A stretch of 64,000 nt of DNA from Streptomonospora sp. PA3 (lineage in GTDB: Bacteria; Actinomycetota; Actinomycetes; Streptosporangiales; Streptosporangiaceae): assembly GCF_009728995.1 (NCBI RefSeq), contig NZ_VTZW01000023.1, positions 711 through 64,710 of the forward strand. Reading direction: 5' to 3'. The position numbers were made by a program, and so were the translations under genes. The notes under the pieces were generated by a model, which was not told where the DNA came from, ran no database searches, and saw only the letters and a program-made list of their open reading frames with translations. Every line of letters begins with the position of its first letter. The first letter of the stretch is position 1. Shown one piece after another: positions 52,531 to 61,412 of the stretch.

Positions 52531-53838
52531 CTACTCCGCGTTGGAAGCGGCCTGCTCCAGCTTCTCGGCCGCCGCCTCGGGGTCGGAGGGGTCGCGCAGG
52601 AAGTCCTGCAGGACCGCCCACATCCCCTTGCCCTCGGTGGCGCCGAACTGGCTGGGCACCTGGTCGGAGAGGTCGTAGCGGACGTCGTCGCCGGCCTCCA
52701 GGATGGTCTGGGCCAGAGTCTGGGTGAACTCGTCGGGGTAGGCGTCGGCCTGCACCTGGGAGTTGGCCGACAGGTAGCCGCCCAGCCCGGCCCAGGTGGT
52801 CTGGGCCTCCGGCGAGGCGAGGTAGGCCATGAGCCGCTGCACACCCTCGGTCTCGGTCATCGCCACGGCGATGTCGCCGCCGACCACCACCGGGGGCTGC
52901 TCGCCGACGGCGGGGAAGGGGAAGGCCTTGGCGGTCTCGCCGACGGTGGCGCCGGCCTCCTGGGCGGAGGCGGCCACGAAGTCGGCCTCATAGACCATGG
53001 CGGCCTGTTCCTGGCCGTAGACCTTCGAGACGCAGGTGGGGAAGTCGGTCTGCACCGCGCCCTGGGTGCCGCCGGCCATCCAGTCGCCCTCGCCCCAGAC
53101 CTCGGCCAGGGTCTCCAGGGTCTGCACGACGCTGTCGTCGGTCCAGGGGATCTCGTGGGCCACGAGCTGGTCGTACTTCTCGGGGCCGGCCTGGGAGAGG
53201 TAGACGTTCTCGAACCAGTCGGTCAGCGTCCAGCCGGAGGCGCCGCACATCGAGAAGGGGGTGATGCCGGCGTCGGAGAGGGTGGCGGCGGTGGTGCCGG
53301 TGAGGTCGTCCCAGGTCTCGGGCGGGTTGACGCCCGCCTGCTGGAAGGCGTCGGGCCGGTACCAGACGATGGACTTGTGGGCGGCCTTGACCAGCACGCC
53401 GTAGGGCTCGCCGTCGACCGAGCCCAGCTCGCGCCAGTAGTCGGTGTAGTTCTCCTCCAGCGCCGCGGCCGCGTCGCCGGAGAGCGGCACCAGCGCGTCC
53501 TGGGCGGCGTACTCGGCGACCAGGCCGGGCTGGGGCAGGATGGCCACGTCCGGCGGCTCGCCCGCCTCGATCTTGGGGCCGAGGTAGGCGCCGGTGTCCT
53601 CGCCGGTGGACTCGTAGGTGACGGTGGCACCGGTCTCCTCCTCGAAACCGGCCAGCACCTCGGTGAAGTTCTCCTGCTCCACACCGGTCCACTTGGCCGC
53701 CACCAGCAGCTCCACGCCGGCCAGGTCGCCGGAGCCCCCGGCCTGCGTCGATCCCGGGCTGCAGGCGGTGGCCGCGACCAGCGCCCCGGCCGCCGTCACC
53801 GCGAGCGCGCCGCGGGCCCTCCACATGTGCTCAGGCAT
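52531..53838 (-). CDS. Sugar ABC transporter substrate-binding lipoprotein
   Basis: A 435-residue extracellular binding protein of the CUT1 class. A signal peptide with lipobox VAATAC (Cys26) anchors it to the membrane. The mature domain has VELLVAAKWTGVEQENFTEV, DVAILPQPGLVAEYAAQDALV and WYRPDAFQQAGVNPPETWDDL, the layout of alpha-glucoside/oligosaccharide binders. Its start lies inside the end of the ATPase gene (8-base overlap). The preferred sugar cannot be read. Confidence 0.9.
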   Translation of the reverse strand: MPEHMWRARGALAVTAAGALVAATACSPGSTQAGGSGDLAGVELLVAAKWTGVEQENFTEVLAGFEEETGATVTYESTGEDTGAYLGPKIEAGEPPDVAILPQPGLVAEYAAQDALVPLSGDAAAALEENYTDYWRELGSVDGEPYGVLVKAAHKSIVWYRPDAFQQAGVNPPETWDDLTGTTAATLSDAGITPFSMCGASGWTLTDWFENVYLSQAGPEKYDQLVAHEIPWTDDSVVQTLETLAEVWGEGDWMAGGTQGAVQTDFPTCVSKVYGQEQAAMVYEADFVAASAQEAGATVGETAKAFPFPAVGEQPPVVVGGDIAVAMTETEGVQRLMAYLASPEAQTTWAGLGGYLSANSQVQADAYPDEFTQTLAQTILEAGDDVRYDLSDQVPSQFGATEGKGMWAVLQDFLRDPSDPEAAAEKLEQAASNAE

Positions 53839-55063
53839 GCGTTCCCTCCTTCTGCTGGGTGGCGGAAGCCGGCTCGTCCCAGATGCCGTCTCCCGTGGCA
53901 GGGTCGAAGAAATACAGGCGCCCGGTGTCCACCCGCACCCGCACCGGTCGGCCGGAGCGGGCCTGCGAGCGGGGGCTGAACCGGGCGATGACGTCGCTGT
54001 AGGGGGCCGCGGCGTCGACGTTGTCGGCGCCGGCGTCCCGGGCCAGCTCCTTGGTGTCCTCGGTGACCACGGGTGGCGCCGGCACCTGGAAGTGCACCAG
54101 CAGTTCGGGCCCCAGGGCCTCGACGAGGTCGGTGGTCGAGGACAGCACCGCGCCGCCGTCGGCGCCGTCGAGGTCGGCGTCGTCCATGTCCTCGGGGCGG
54201 ATGCCCACGGCGATGTCGCGACCCAGGTACTCGCGCAGCCGGGGCCGCTCGGCCAGCAGCCGGGCGGGCACGGCCAGCGCCTGCCCGCCCAGCTCCAGCC
54301 GCGCGCCGGGCCCGTCGGCGTCGAGGCGGCCCTGGAGCAGGTTCATCGCCGGCGATCCGATGAAGCCGGCGACGAAGAGGTTGGCGGGGTGGTTGTAGAG
54401 CTCCTGGGGCGGGGCGACCTGCTGCAGCACGCCCTTCTTGAGCACGGCCACGCGGTCGCCCAGCGTCATGGCCTCGACCTGGTCATGGGTGACGTAGACC
54501 GTGGTGACGCCGAGGTCGCGCTGGATGCGCGAGATCTCCGCGCGCATCTGCACCCGCAGCTTGGCGTCGAGGTTGCTCAGCGGCTCGTCCATCAGGAAGG
54601 CCTGGGGCTGGCGGACGATCGCCCGGCCCATGGCCACCCGCTGGCGCTGGCCGCCGGAGAGGTTGCGGGGGCGGCGGTCGAGGTGCTCGGTGAGCCCCAG
54701 GGTCTCGGCCGCCTCCTCGACCCGCTCCTTGATCGCGCGCTTGGGCAGCTTGCGCAGCTGCAGTCCGAAGGCGATGTTGTCGCGCACCGACAGGTGGGGG
54801 TAGAGGGCGTAGCTCTGGAAGACCATGGCCACGTCGCGGTCGCGGGCGGGGGTGCGGTTGACGACGCGGTCGCCGATGGTCAGCGTTCCCGAGCTGATCT
54901 CCTCGAGACCGGCGACCATGCGCAGGGCGGTGGTCTTGCCGCACCCCGACGGTCCCACCAGGACCAGGAACTCCCCGTCGGCGATGTCGAGGTCCAGCCC
55001 CTTCACCGCGCTCGTCCCGTCGGGATAGGTCTTGCCGATCCCGGATAGCCGGACCTGCGCCAT
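53831..55063 (-). CDS. Carbohydrate ABC transporter ATPase (UgpC/MalK type)
   Basis: A 410-residue sugar-import ATPase, first gene of the operon. Complete nucleotide-binding motifs: [44 protein letters not shown] and VTHDQVEAM. The C-terminal MalK-type domain has an extra Asp/Ala-rich stretch around KELARDAGADNVDAAAPYSD. It is a paralogue of the solitary ATPase at 48754. GGCGGAGG precedes the ATG. An inverted repeat at 55102-55127 lies just upstream. Confidence 0.92.
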   Translation of the reverse strand: MAQVRLSGIGKTYPDGTSAVKGLDLDIADGEFLVLVGPSGCGKTTALRMVAGLEEISSGTLTIGDRVVNRTPARDRDVAMVFQSYALYPHLSVRDNIAFGLQLRKLPKRAIKERVEEAAETLGLTEHLDRRPRNLSGGQRQRVAMGRAIVRQPQAFLMDEPLSNLDAKLRVQMRAEISRIQRDLGVTTVYVTHDQVEAMTLGDRVAVLKKGVLQQVAPPQELYNHPANLFVAGFIGSPAMNLLQGRLDADGPGARLELGGQALAVPARLLAERPRLREYLGRDIAVGIRPEDMDDADLDGADGGAVLSSTTDLVEALGPELLVHFQVPAPPVVTEDTKELARDAGADNVDAAAPYSDVIARFSPRSQARSGRPVRVRVDTGRLYFFDPATGDGIWDEPASATQQKEGTHA

Positions 55064-55101
55064 ATACGCCTCCGCCGATTTTTCGCGCCACTCGGACTAC
55101 A

Positions 55102-55127
55102 CCGCGGTCGGCGATCGTCGACCGCGG
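55102..55127. promoter_or_regulatory. Inverted repeat upstream of the sugar ABC operon
   Basis: CCGCGGTCG (55102-55110) faces CGACCGCGG (55119-55127) across GCGATCGT, itself nearly symmetric. It lies 39 bases before the ATPase start codon, a likely operator. It does not resemble the LacI operators of the 27-38 kb regulon. Confidence 0.45.
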
Positions 55128-55348
55128 GTGGGGCCGGCTGCGTCCGCGCCGGTTTGTGACCCGCGCCGCAGCAGCACTCGCCCTCTTGTACCAGCGAATG
55201 TCGCGACGCGCCCAGGCCCTGCGATACGCCTGTTATGAAGTCGTGTCCGCCGGGTGTGTTCGGCGTTCCCGGCGCCTCGGCGGCGCCCGCCCAAGCGCCG
55301 CGGAGCGCCGGTGCGCGGGCGCGGGCGGGCGGTCCGGCGGGCGGCTCC

Positions 55349-56533
55349 TCAGCGCGCGCCGGAGCCGGATGCGGCGTCGGCGGCGCGGGCCAGGTCGCGG
55401 CCGATGACCATGCGCTGGATCTGGTTGGTGCCCTCGACGATCTGCAGCACCTTGGCCTCGCGCATCAGCCGTTCGACGGGCAGGTCGCGGGTGTATCCGG
55501 AGCCGCCGAGGACCTGGACGGCGTCGGTGGTGACGCGCATGGCGGTGTCGGTGGCGAAGAGCTTGGCCATGGCCGCCTGGGTGGCGAAGGGCCGGCCGGC
55601 GTCGCGCCGGCGGGCGGCGGCCAGATACAGCTCGCGCGCCGCCTCGACGCCGGTGGCCATGTCGGCGAGCAGGAACGAGACGCCTTGGAAGTCGCCGATG
55701 GCGCGGCCGAACTGGGTGCGGGCGCGCGAGTGCGCCACGGCCGCGTCCAAGGCCGCCTGGGCCACGCCCACCGCGCAGGCGGCGATGCCCAGCCGCCCGG
55801 AGTCCAGCGCCGCCAGGGCGATGGAGAAGCCCTGCCCCTCCGCGCCGATGCGCTGCTCGGCGCCCGCGCGGGCGCCGTCGAAGCGCACCACGGCGGTGGG
55901 CGAGGAGGCCATGCCCATCTTGCGCTCGGGCGCATCGGCGGCCACGCCGGGCGTCGCGGCGGGGATGTGGAAGCAGCTGATCCCGCGGGCGCCGGAGCCG
56001 GGTTCGCCGGTGCGGGCGAAGAGCGTGTAGAAGTCGGCGACGCCGCCGTGGGTGATCCAGGACTTGGCGCCGTCGACGGTGTAGCCGCCGTCGCCGTCGG
56101 GGCGGGCGCGGGTGGTCATGGCCGCGGCGTCGGAGCCCGACTGGGCCTCCGACAGGCAGTAGGCGCCCAGCGCCTCGCCGCCGAGCAGCCGCGGCAGCAG
56201 CGCGGCGCGCTGCTCCTCGGTGCCGTAGGCGGCCACGGGGAAGCAGGAGAGCGTGTGCACGCTCAGGCCCAGCCCCACGGCCAGCCAGCGGGCGGCCAGC
56301 TCCTCCACCACCTGCAGGTAGACCTCGTAGGGCTGGTCGCCGCCGCCGTACTCCGCGGGGTAGGGCAGCCCCAGCAGCCCGGAGCGGCCCAGGAGGTCGA
56401 AGGCGTCTCTGGGGAAGGCGCCCTGCTCCTCGTCGCGGGCCGCCCGGGGGGCCAGCTCCTTGTCGGCGATACCGCGGACGAGGTCGATCAGGTCCTGGGC
56501 TTCGGACGTGGGCAGGATGCGCTCGTGGGCCAT
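55349..56533 (-). CDS. Acyl-CoA dehydrogenase
   Basis: A 394-residue FAD enzyme introducing an alpha,beta double bond in an acyl-CoA. The FAD/substrate region YCLSEAQSGSDAAAM and KSWITHGGVADFY are present. The C-terminal catalytic stretch VLQIVEGTNQIQRMVIGR has the Glu typical of short/branched-chain members. No electron-transfer flavoprotein genes are adjacent. It looks monocistronic, with GGGGAG before the ATG. Specific chain length unknown. Confidence 0.93.
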   Translation of the reverse strand: MAHERILPTSEAQDLIDLVRGIADKELAPRAARDEEQGAFPRDAFDLLGRSGLLGLPYPAEYGGGDQPYEVYLQVVEELAARWLAVGLGLSVHTLSCFPVAAYGTEEQRAALLPRLLGGEALGAYCLSEAQSGSDAAAMTTRARPDGDGGYTVDGAKSWITHGGVADFYTLFARTGEPGSGARGISCFHIPAATPGVAADAPERKMGMASSPTAVVRFDGARAGAEQRIGAEGQGFSIALAALDSGRLGIAACAVGVAQAALDAAVAHSRARTQFGRAIGDFQGVSFLLADMATGVEAARELYLAAARRRDAGRPFATQAAMAKLFATDTAMRVTTDAVQVLGGSGYTRDLPVERLMREAKVLQIVEGTNQIQRMVIGRDLARAADAASGSGAR

Positions 56534-56705
56534 GCCTGGGCTCCCCTGGGTCGGGGCGGGGTCTCCGCCCGGCGAACTAGTAGGACGTCCGAATATTCTG
56601 CCCGACCCGGCCCCCTACCGGCGCCACCGCCTCACCCGGATCCCGTTTTCGGACAGCACACGGCCCGCAGGGCCCGCGTCCCCGCGGGCCGTGCGGGGCA
56701 GCTCA

Positions 56706-57824
56706 TCACAGGGCGGGCGCGGGCTCCAGCCGCGCCAGCATCCGCTCCCACGTCCACTCCTGCAGGACCCAGTCGCGGCCGCGCTCGCCCATGGCGCGGG
56801 CGGTGTCGGGATCGGCCAGCAGCAGCGACAGCAGCCGGGCCACGCCGCGCGCGTCGTGGCCGTCGGCCACGAAGCCCGTCTCGGCGTGGCGCACCCGGTC
56901 CTGGGCGGCGCCCGAGCCGCCGGCGACGACGGGCAGCCCGCAGGCCGCGGCCTCCAGCAGCCGCATCCCCGATTCCGCGATCCGGTCGTCCGAATCCGCC
57001 CGGCAGGGCAGTGCGAAGATGTCGGCGACGGCGTAGAGCGACGGCAGGTCGGCATCGGTGAAGGGGCCGGCGAAGACGACGTCGTCGGCCACCCCCGCCC
57101 ATGCGGACAGCGCCCGCAGCCGGCGCAGATCCGGCCCGTCCCCGGCCACCAGCAGCCGCACGCCGGGAAAGCGCGCCCGCAGCCAGGTCATCGCCCGCAC
57201 GAGGCTGTCGGCGCCGCAGGAGCGCACGAGCCGGGCGGCGCACAGGATCACCGGCCCCTCGCCCAGGCCGCGGGTGCGGCGCACGGCCGCCCCGTCGAGA
57301 CCGGGCCGGAAGGCGGCGGTGTCCACCCCCGCGGGCAGCCGGACGAGCCGGGCACGAGCCCCGGGCGGCAGCATGCGCTCGATGCGCAGCCGCGCGGACT
57401 CGTCGGGGTAGGCGAGCACGTCGGCGCCCGCGGCGATCCGGCGCAGCAGCGACCGCGCCGCCGGCCCCCAGGCGCCCGAGCCCCGGGTGGCCGCCACCAC
57501 CTCGCCCCCGGCACCCGCGCGCACCCGCCCGGCCATCAGGCCCAGCCCGGCCTCGGCCAGCAGGACCCGGCCGCAGTCGTAGCCGCGCATCAGCTCGGCG
57601 ACGCGGTGCGCCGTGCGCCGGGTCGGCAGCAGCCGCGGACCGGGGTCGCGTTCGACGGGGTAGTCCTGGTGGTCGTCGTAGCCGCCGGTCCCGGCCGCGA
57701 CGGTGTGCACGACGACCCCCGTGCCGTCGCCGGCCAGCTGCCGGGCCAGCCGGCTGCCGAAGGTCTCGGCGCCGCCTCCGCGCCCCGGGAAGTCGTTGGT
57801 GACCAGCAAAGTACGCATCGCCAT
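56706..57824 (-). CDS. GT4 family glycosyltransferase (PimB-like)
   Basis: A 372-residue GT-B glycosyltransferase. The N-terminal domain begins TLLVTNDFPGRGGGAETFGS, like PimB-type mannosyltransferases (NDFPPRxGG). The C-terminal domain has LLVAGDGPDLRRLRAL and VVFAGPFTDADLPSLYAVAD. The expected EX7E donor motif is irregular: ESGMRLLE has only six residues between the glutamates, where PimB has seven. Either the enzyme has changed donor contacts or the motif is shifted. It is downstream of a palindrome (57881-57902). A start at 57818 is also possible. Confidence 0.82.
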   Translation of the reverse strand: MAMRTLLVTNDFPGRGGGAETFGSRLARQLAGDGTGVVVHTVAAGTGGYDDHQDYPVERDPGPRLLPTRRTAHRVAELMRGYDCGRVLLAEAGLGLMAGRVRAGAGGEVVAATRGSGAWGPAARSLLRRIAAGADVLAYPDESARLRIERMLPPGARARLVRLPAGVDTAAFRPGLDGAAVRRTRGLGEGPVILCAARLVRSCGADSLVRAMTWLRARFPGVRLLVAGDGPDLRRLRALSAWAGVADDVVFAGPFTDADLPSLYAVADIFALPCRADSDDRIAESGMRLLEAAACGLPVVAGGSGAAQDRVRHAETGFVADGHDARGVARLLSLLLADPDTARAMGERGRDWVLQEWTWERMLARLEPAPAL

Positions 57825-57880
57825 GGCGCAGACCCCCCGCGTCGTCCGTCTGGTGCGGGCGCCGCGGCCCGCACCGTCCC

Positions 57881-57902
57881 CTCGGATATAGGAGTATCCG
57901 AG
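57881..57902. promoter_or_regulatory. Inverted repeat upstream of glycosyltransferase gene
   Basis: CTCGGATA (57881-57888) faces TATCCGAG (57895-57902) with a 6-base centre, 57 bases before the start codon. It is AT-containing in a GC-rich setting. Operator likely; factor unknown. Confidence 0.5.
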
Positions 57903-57995
57903 CCGGAGGCGGGCAATCGCGGATCCGCCGCCTGTGGCGCGCGGTTGTGCGCAGCACCACAGGGGCCGCCGGAGCGGGCGCGCCCTGGCGCGGTG

Positions 57996-60845
57996 TCAGC
58001 CCACCGAGGAGTAGGCGACCACGCCGCGGCGGACCAGGTCCATGGCGCGGCGGGCGTTGCGGCGGATGCCGCTTTCCTCGGGCGCGGCGCCGGCGATCTG
58101 GCCGAGCATGTCGACCAGCTGCTTGGTGGTGCGCACGAAGTCGCCGGCGGGCATGTCCGCCTCTGCGAGGATGCGGTCGAGCCGGTCGCCGCGCGCCCAG
58201 CGGTGGGTGGTCCACACGAAGCCCAGGTCGGGCCGGCGCAGGAATGACACGCCGTTGTCGCGCTCGACCTCGTGCAGCTCGCCCCAGAGCCGCTCCATCT
58301 CCTCCAGCACCGCGGCCGGAGGGCCGTCGGGCACCCGCGGGAACGGGTCGTCGTTGCGGCGGGACTCATAGACCAGCGAGGAGACGCACGTGGCCAGGTC
58401 CTGGGGGTCCAGGTCTTCCCACAGCCCCCGGCGCAGGCACTCCGACACCAGCAGGTCCAGCTCGGAGTAGACCTTGGCCAGGCGCGCGCCCTCCTCGGTG
58501 ACGGTGTCGCCGTCGAGGTAGTCCAGCGTCTCCAGCACCGCGCAGACGCGGTCGAAGGTGCGCGCGATGACGTGGGAGCGCCCCTCGACGCGGCGGCGCA
58601 GCGAATCGGTCTCCTTGCGCAGCCGGAAGTAGCGCTCGGCCCAGCGGGCGTGGTCCTCGCGGTCCTCGCAGCCGTGGCAGGGGTGCCGGCGCAGCTCCCG
58701 GCGCAAGCGGGTGATCTCGGCGTCCTCGGTCTCGTCGCCATGGGAGCCGCGCTTGGCGGTGTCGACGCCGCCGGTCTCCTGGAGCTTGTTGCGCAGTGAG
58801 GAGGCGAGGTCGGTGCGCGACTGCGCCGAGCGGGCGGAGAAGTTCTTGGGGATGCGCAGCCGGCCGGCCGGCTCCACCGGCACCGGGAAGTCGGCGGCGT
58901 TGACGCGTTTGACCTGGCGCTTGGACGTCAGCACCAGCGGCGCCGGCACGTCACCGCGCAGGCCCGGGTCCAGCACCACCGCGAAGCCCGTGTGGCGCCC
59001 GGAGGGCACCCGGATGATGTCGCCGGCCCGCAGCCGCTCCAGGCTGCGCACCGCCTCCTCGCGGCGGCGGGCGCTGCGGCCCTTGGCCGCCTGGTTCTCG
59101 CGGTCGCTGAGCTCGCGGCGCATGCCCGCGTACTCCATGAAGTCGCCCAGGTGGCACTGCGCCGCCCGGGCGTAGCCCTCCATGGCCTCCTCCTGCTTGC
59201 GCAGCTGCTTGACCAGGCCCACCACCGCCCTGTCGGCCTGGAACTGGGCGAAGGAGGCCTCCAGCATGGTGCGGCTGCGCTCGCGGCCCACCTGGCCCAC
59301 GAGGTTCACCGCCATGTTGTAGGAGGGCTGGAAGCTGGAGTTCAGCGGGTAGGTGCGCGTGCTGGCCAGCCCGGCGACGGCCTCGGGATCGGTGCCGGGC
59401 TGCCACACCACCACGGCGTGGCCCTCGACGTCGATCCCGCGCCGCCCGGCGCGCCCGGTCAGCTGGGTGTACTCCCCTGCCGTCAGCGCGGCGTGGGTCT
59501 CGCCGTTCCACTTGTCGAGCTTCTCGATGACCACGGTTCGCGCCGGCATGTTGATGCCCAGCGCGAGGGTCTCGGTGGCGAACACCGCCCGGATCAGGCC
59601 GCGGGCGAACAGCGACTCCACGACCTCCTTGAACGTCGGCAGCAGGCCGGCGTGGTGGGCGGCCAGACCGCGCTGCAGGGCGCGCAGCCACTCGTCGTAG
59701 CCCAGCACCGCCAGGTCGGCGGGCGGGATGTCGGCGCACATCTCCTCGGCGAAGGCGCGGATCTCCGCGGCCTCCTCCTCGGTGGTCAGGGCCAGGCCGG
59801 AGTACATGCACTGGCGCACGGCGTCGTCGCAGCCCGCGCGGCTGAAGATGAACACGATCGCCGGCAGCAGCCCTTCGCGGTCCAGCTCGTCGACGATCTG
59901 CACCCGGTTGGGCGGGGCGTACTTGGCGCGCGGACGCGCCGAGGTCCGCGCCCGGGTCTGGGGGTGGCGCCGCCGGTGGGCCAGCTGGGTGATGCGGTCG
60001 TCCTCCTGGGCCAGCCGGATCAGCCGCGGGTTGACGCGCATGCGCTCGCCGTTGACCAGGATCTCGGCGGAGGAGCCGGCGGAGTTCCTGTCGCGCTTTC
60101 GGGTGCGCTTGCCGCGTCCCCCGCCCTGCCCGTCGGTGCCGTCCGGGCCGTCGGCGGCCTCCTCGATCGGCACGAACAGGTCGTGGATCCGCTTGCCCGC
60201 CATGACGTGCTGCCACAGCGGCACCGGGCGGGTCTCGTCGACGATGACGGTGGTCTCGCCGCGCACCTGCTGCATCCACTCGCCGAACTCCTCGGCGTTG
60301 CTGACCGTGGCCGAAAGCGCCACCACCCGCACCGACTCGGGCAGGTGGATGATGACCTCCTCCCACACCGCGCCGCGGAACCGGTCGGCGAGGTAGTGGA
60401 CCTCGTCCATGACCACATAGGCCAGCCGCGCCAGGGTGTGCGAGCCCGCATAGAGCATGTTGCGCAGCACCTCGGTGGTCATCACCACGATGGGCGCCTC
60501 GCCGTTGACGCTGTTGTCGCCGGTGAGCAGACCGACCTGGTCGGCGCCGTAGCGGCGGACCAGGTCGGTGTACTTCTGGTTGGACAGCGCCTTGATGGGG
60601 GTGGTGTAGAAGCACTTGGCGCCGTCGCGCAGCGCCAGGTGGACGGCGTACTCGCCCACGACGGTCTTGCCCGAGCCGGTGGGCGCGGCCACCAGCACCC
60701 CTTCGCCCGACTCCAGCGCCTTGCAGGCGCGGACCTGAAAGCGGTCGAACTCGAAGCCGTAGAGCCCCTGGAACTCCTCGATGGCGGCGGTGGACTCGGC
60801 TTGGCGCCGACGGAAGGCGGCGTACCGCGCGGCGTGGGTACTCAT
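57996..60845 (-). CDS. Ski2/Mtr4-like DEAD/DEAH RNA helicase (HelY-type)
   Basis: A 949-residue superfamily 2 helicase. Motif I APTGSGKTVVGEY, motif II DEVHYL, motif III SATVSNAEEFGEW, motif VI QLTGRAGRRGID. A Ski2-like helical C-terminal region has a distinctive Cys/His cluster CHGCEDREDH. A ~60-residue basic insert after GKRIHDLFVPIEEA is rich in Arg/Lys. In mycobacteria the homologue HelY lies near tatAC and pafBC; the same order is kept here. ATG 60845 is preferred over TTG 60854. Likely RNA-structure remodelling. Confidence 0.92.
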   Translation of the reverse strand: MSTHAARYAAFRRRQAESTAAIEEFQGLYGFEFDRFQVRACKALESGEGVLVAAPTGSGKTVVGEYAVHLALRDGAKCFYTTPIKALSNQKYTDLVRRYGADQVGLLTGDNSVNGEAPIVVMTTEVLRNMLYAGSHTLARLAYVVMDEVHYLADRFRGAVWEEVIIHLPESVRVVALSATVSNAEEFGEWMQQVRGETTVIVDETRPVPLWQHVMAGKRIHDLFVPIEEAADGPDGTDGQGGGRGKRTRKRDRNSAGSSAEILVNGERMRVNPRLIRLAQEDDRITQLAHRRRHPQTRARTSARPRAKYAPPNRVQIVDELDREGLLPAIVFIFSRAGCDDAVRQCMYSGLALTTEEEAAEIRAFAEEMCADIPPADLAVLGYDEWLRALQRGLAAHHAGLLPTFKEVVESLFARGLIRAVFATETLALGINMPARTVVIEKLDKWNGETHAALTAGEYTQLTGRAGRRGIDVEGHAVVVWQPGTDPEAVAGLASTRTYPLNSSFQPSYNMAVNLVGQVGRERSRTMLEASFAQFQADRAVVGLVKQLRKQEEAMEGYARAAQCHLGDFMEYAGMRRELSDRENQAAKGRSARRREEAVRSLERLRAGDIIRVPSGRHTGFAVVLDPGLRGDVPAPLVLTSKRQVKRVNAADFPVPVEPAGRLRIPKNFSARSAQSRTDLASSLRNKLQETGGVDTAKRGSHGDETEDAEITRLRRELRRHPCHGCEDREDHARWAERYFRLRKETDSLRRRVEGRSHVIARTFDRVCAVLETLDYLDGDTVTEEGARLAKVYSELDLLVSECLRRGLWEDLDPQDLATCVSSLVYESRRNDDPFPRVPDGPPAAVLEEMERLWGELHEVERDNGVSFLRRPDLGFVWTTHRWARGDRLDRILAEADMPAGDFVRTTKQLVDMLGQIAGAAPEESGIRRNARRAMDLVRRGVVAYSSVG

Positions 60846-60890
60846 ATCCACCAAGCCTATGGCGTTGCGGCGAGTGCCGAGTGTCGGCAG

Positions 60891-60934
60891 GCACGCGGCG
60901 CGCAGCGCCTCCGCTGAGGGCGGCGGGACCGGGG
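60891..60934 (+). repeat. Short GC-rich dispersed repeat
   Basis: GGCGCGCAGCGCCTCCGCTG (from 60897) is another unit of the repeat seen at 43324-43426 and 39184. It lies between the helicase and DUF397 genes. Confidence 0.55.
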
Positions 60935-60935
60935 C

Positions 60936-61352
60936 TCAGCGCCCGGCCGCCTCCTCGCCCCCGCCGCTCTGCCCGCCCGGACCGGCCTGCGCCGCACGGC
61001 CGGAGCCCTGGGAACGGGGCGAGACGACCGCGGTCACCGGGACCTCGCCGCGCTGGATGGCGGCCTCCTCGGGCGTGAGGTACTCCTCGGGGATGTCGAA
61101 CTCGCCGTCCTTGGCGCCGAGCACGAAGGCCTCCCACTCGGCGGGGGTGAAGAACAGGGTGCCCTTCTCGGGGTGCTTGCCGTCGCGCACGGCGCGGTAG
61201 CCGTCGTCGAACTTGGCGACCTCGACCACGGCCGAGGAGTCGTCGCGCGAGAGCGAGGAGCGCTTCCAGACCGCGTTGGTGGTGTCGTGCCACTTGCTGT
61301 TGCCCTGGGCCTCGGGCGGCAGGTCCCGGGGGGTGCCGGCGGCGTCGTCCAT
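60936..61352 (-). CDS. DUF397 domain protein
   Basis: A 138-residue protein with one DUF397 domain (about 20-95: NAVWKRSSLSRDDSSAVVEV, KGTLFFTPAEWEAFVLGAKD) and a disordered Gly/Gln/Ala-rich tail. DUF397 proteins in actinomycetes usually pair with XRE-type regulators in development-related or toxin-antitoxin-like loci. No such partner is adjacent here. It is encoded between the helicase and tatC on the same strand. Confidence 0.88.
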   Translation of the reverse strand: MDDAAGTPRDLPPEAQGNSKWHDTTNAVWKRSSLSRDDSSAVVEVAKFDDGYRAVRDGKHPEKGTLFFTPAEWEAFVLGAKDGEFDIPEEYLTPEEAAIQRGEVPVTAVVSPRSQGSGRAAQAGPGGQSGGGEEAAGR

Positions 61353-61412
61353 GCGGGTGCTCCTCGGCGGCGTCGATGTCTCCCCGCTGGTCGGGGATCG
61401 GCGTATCCGAGA

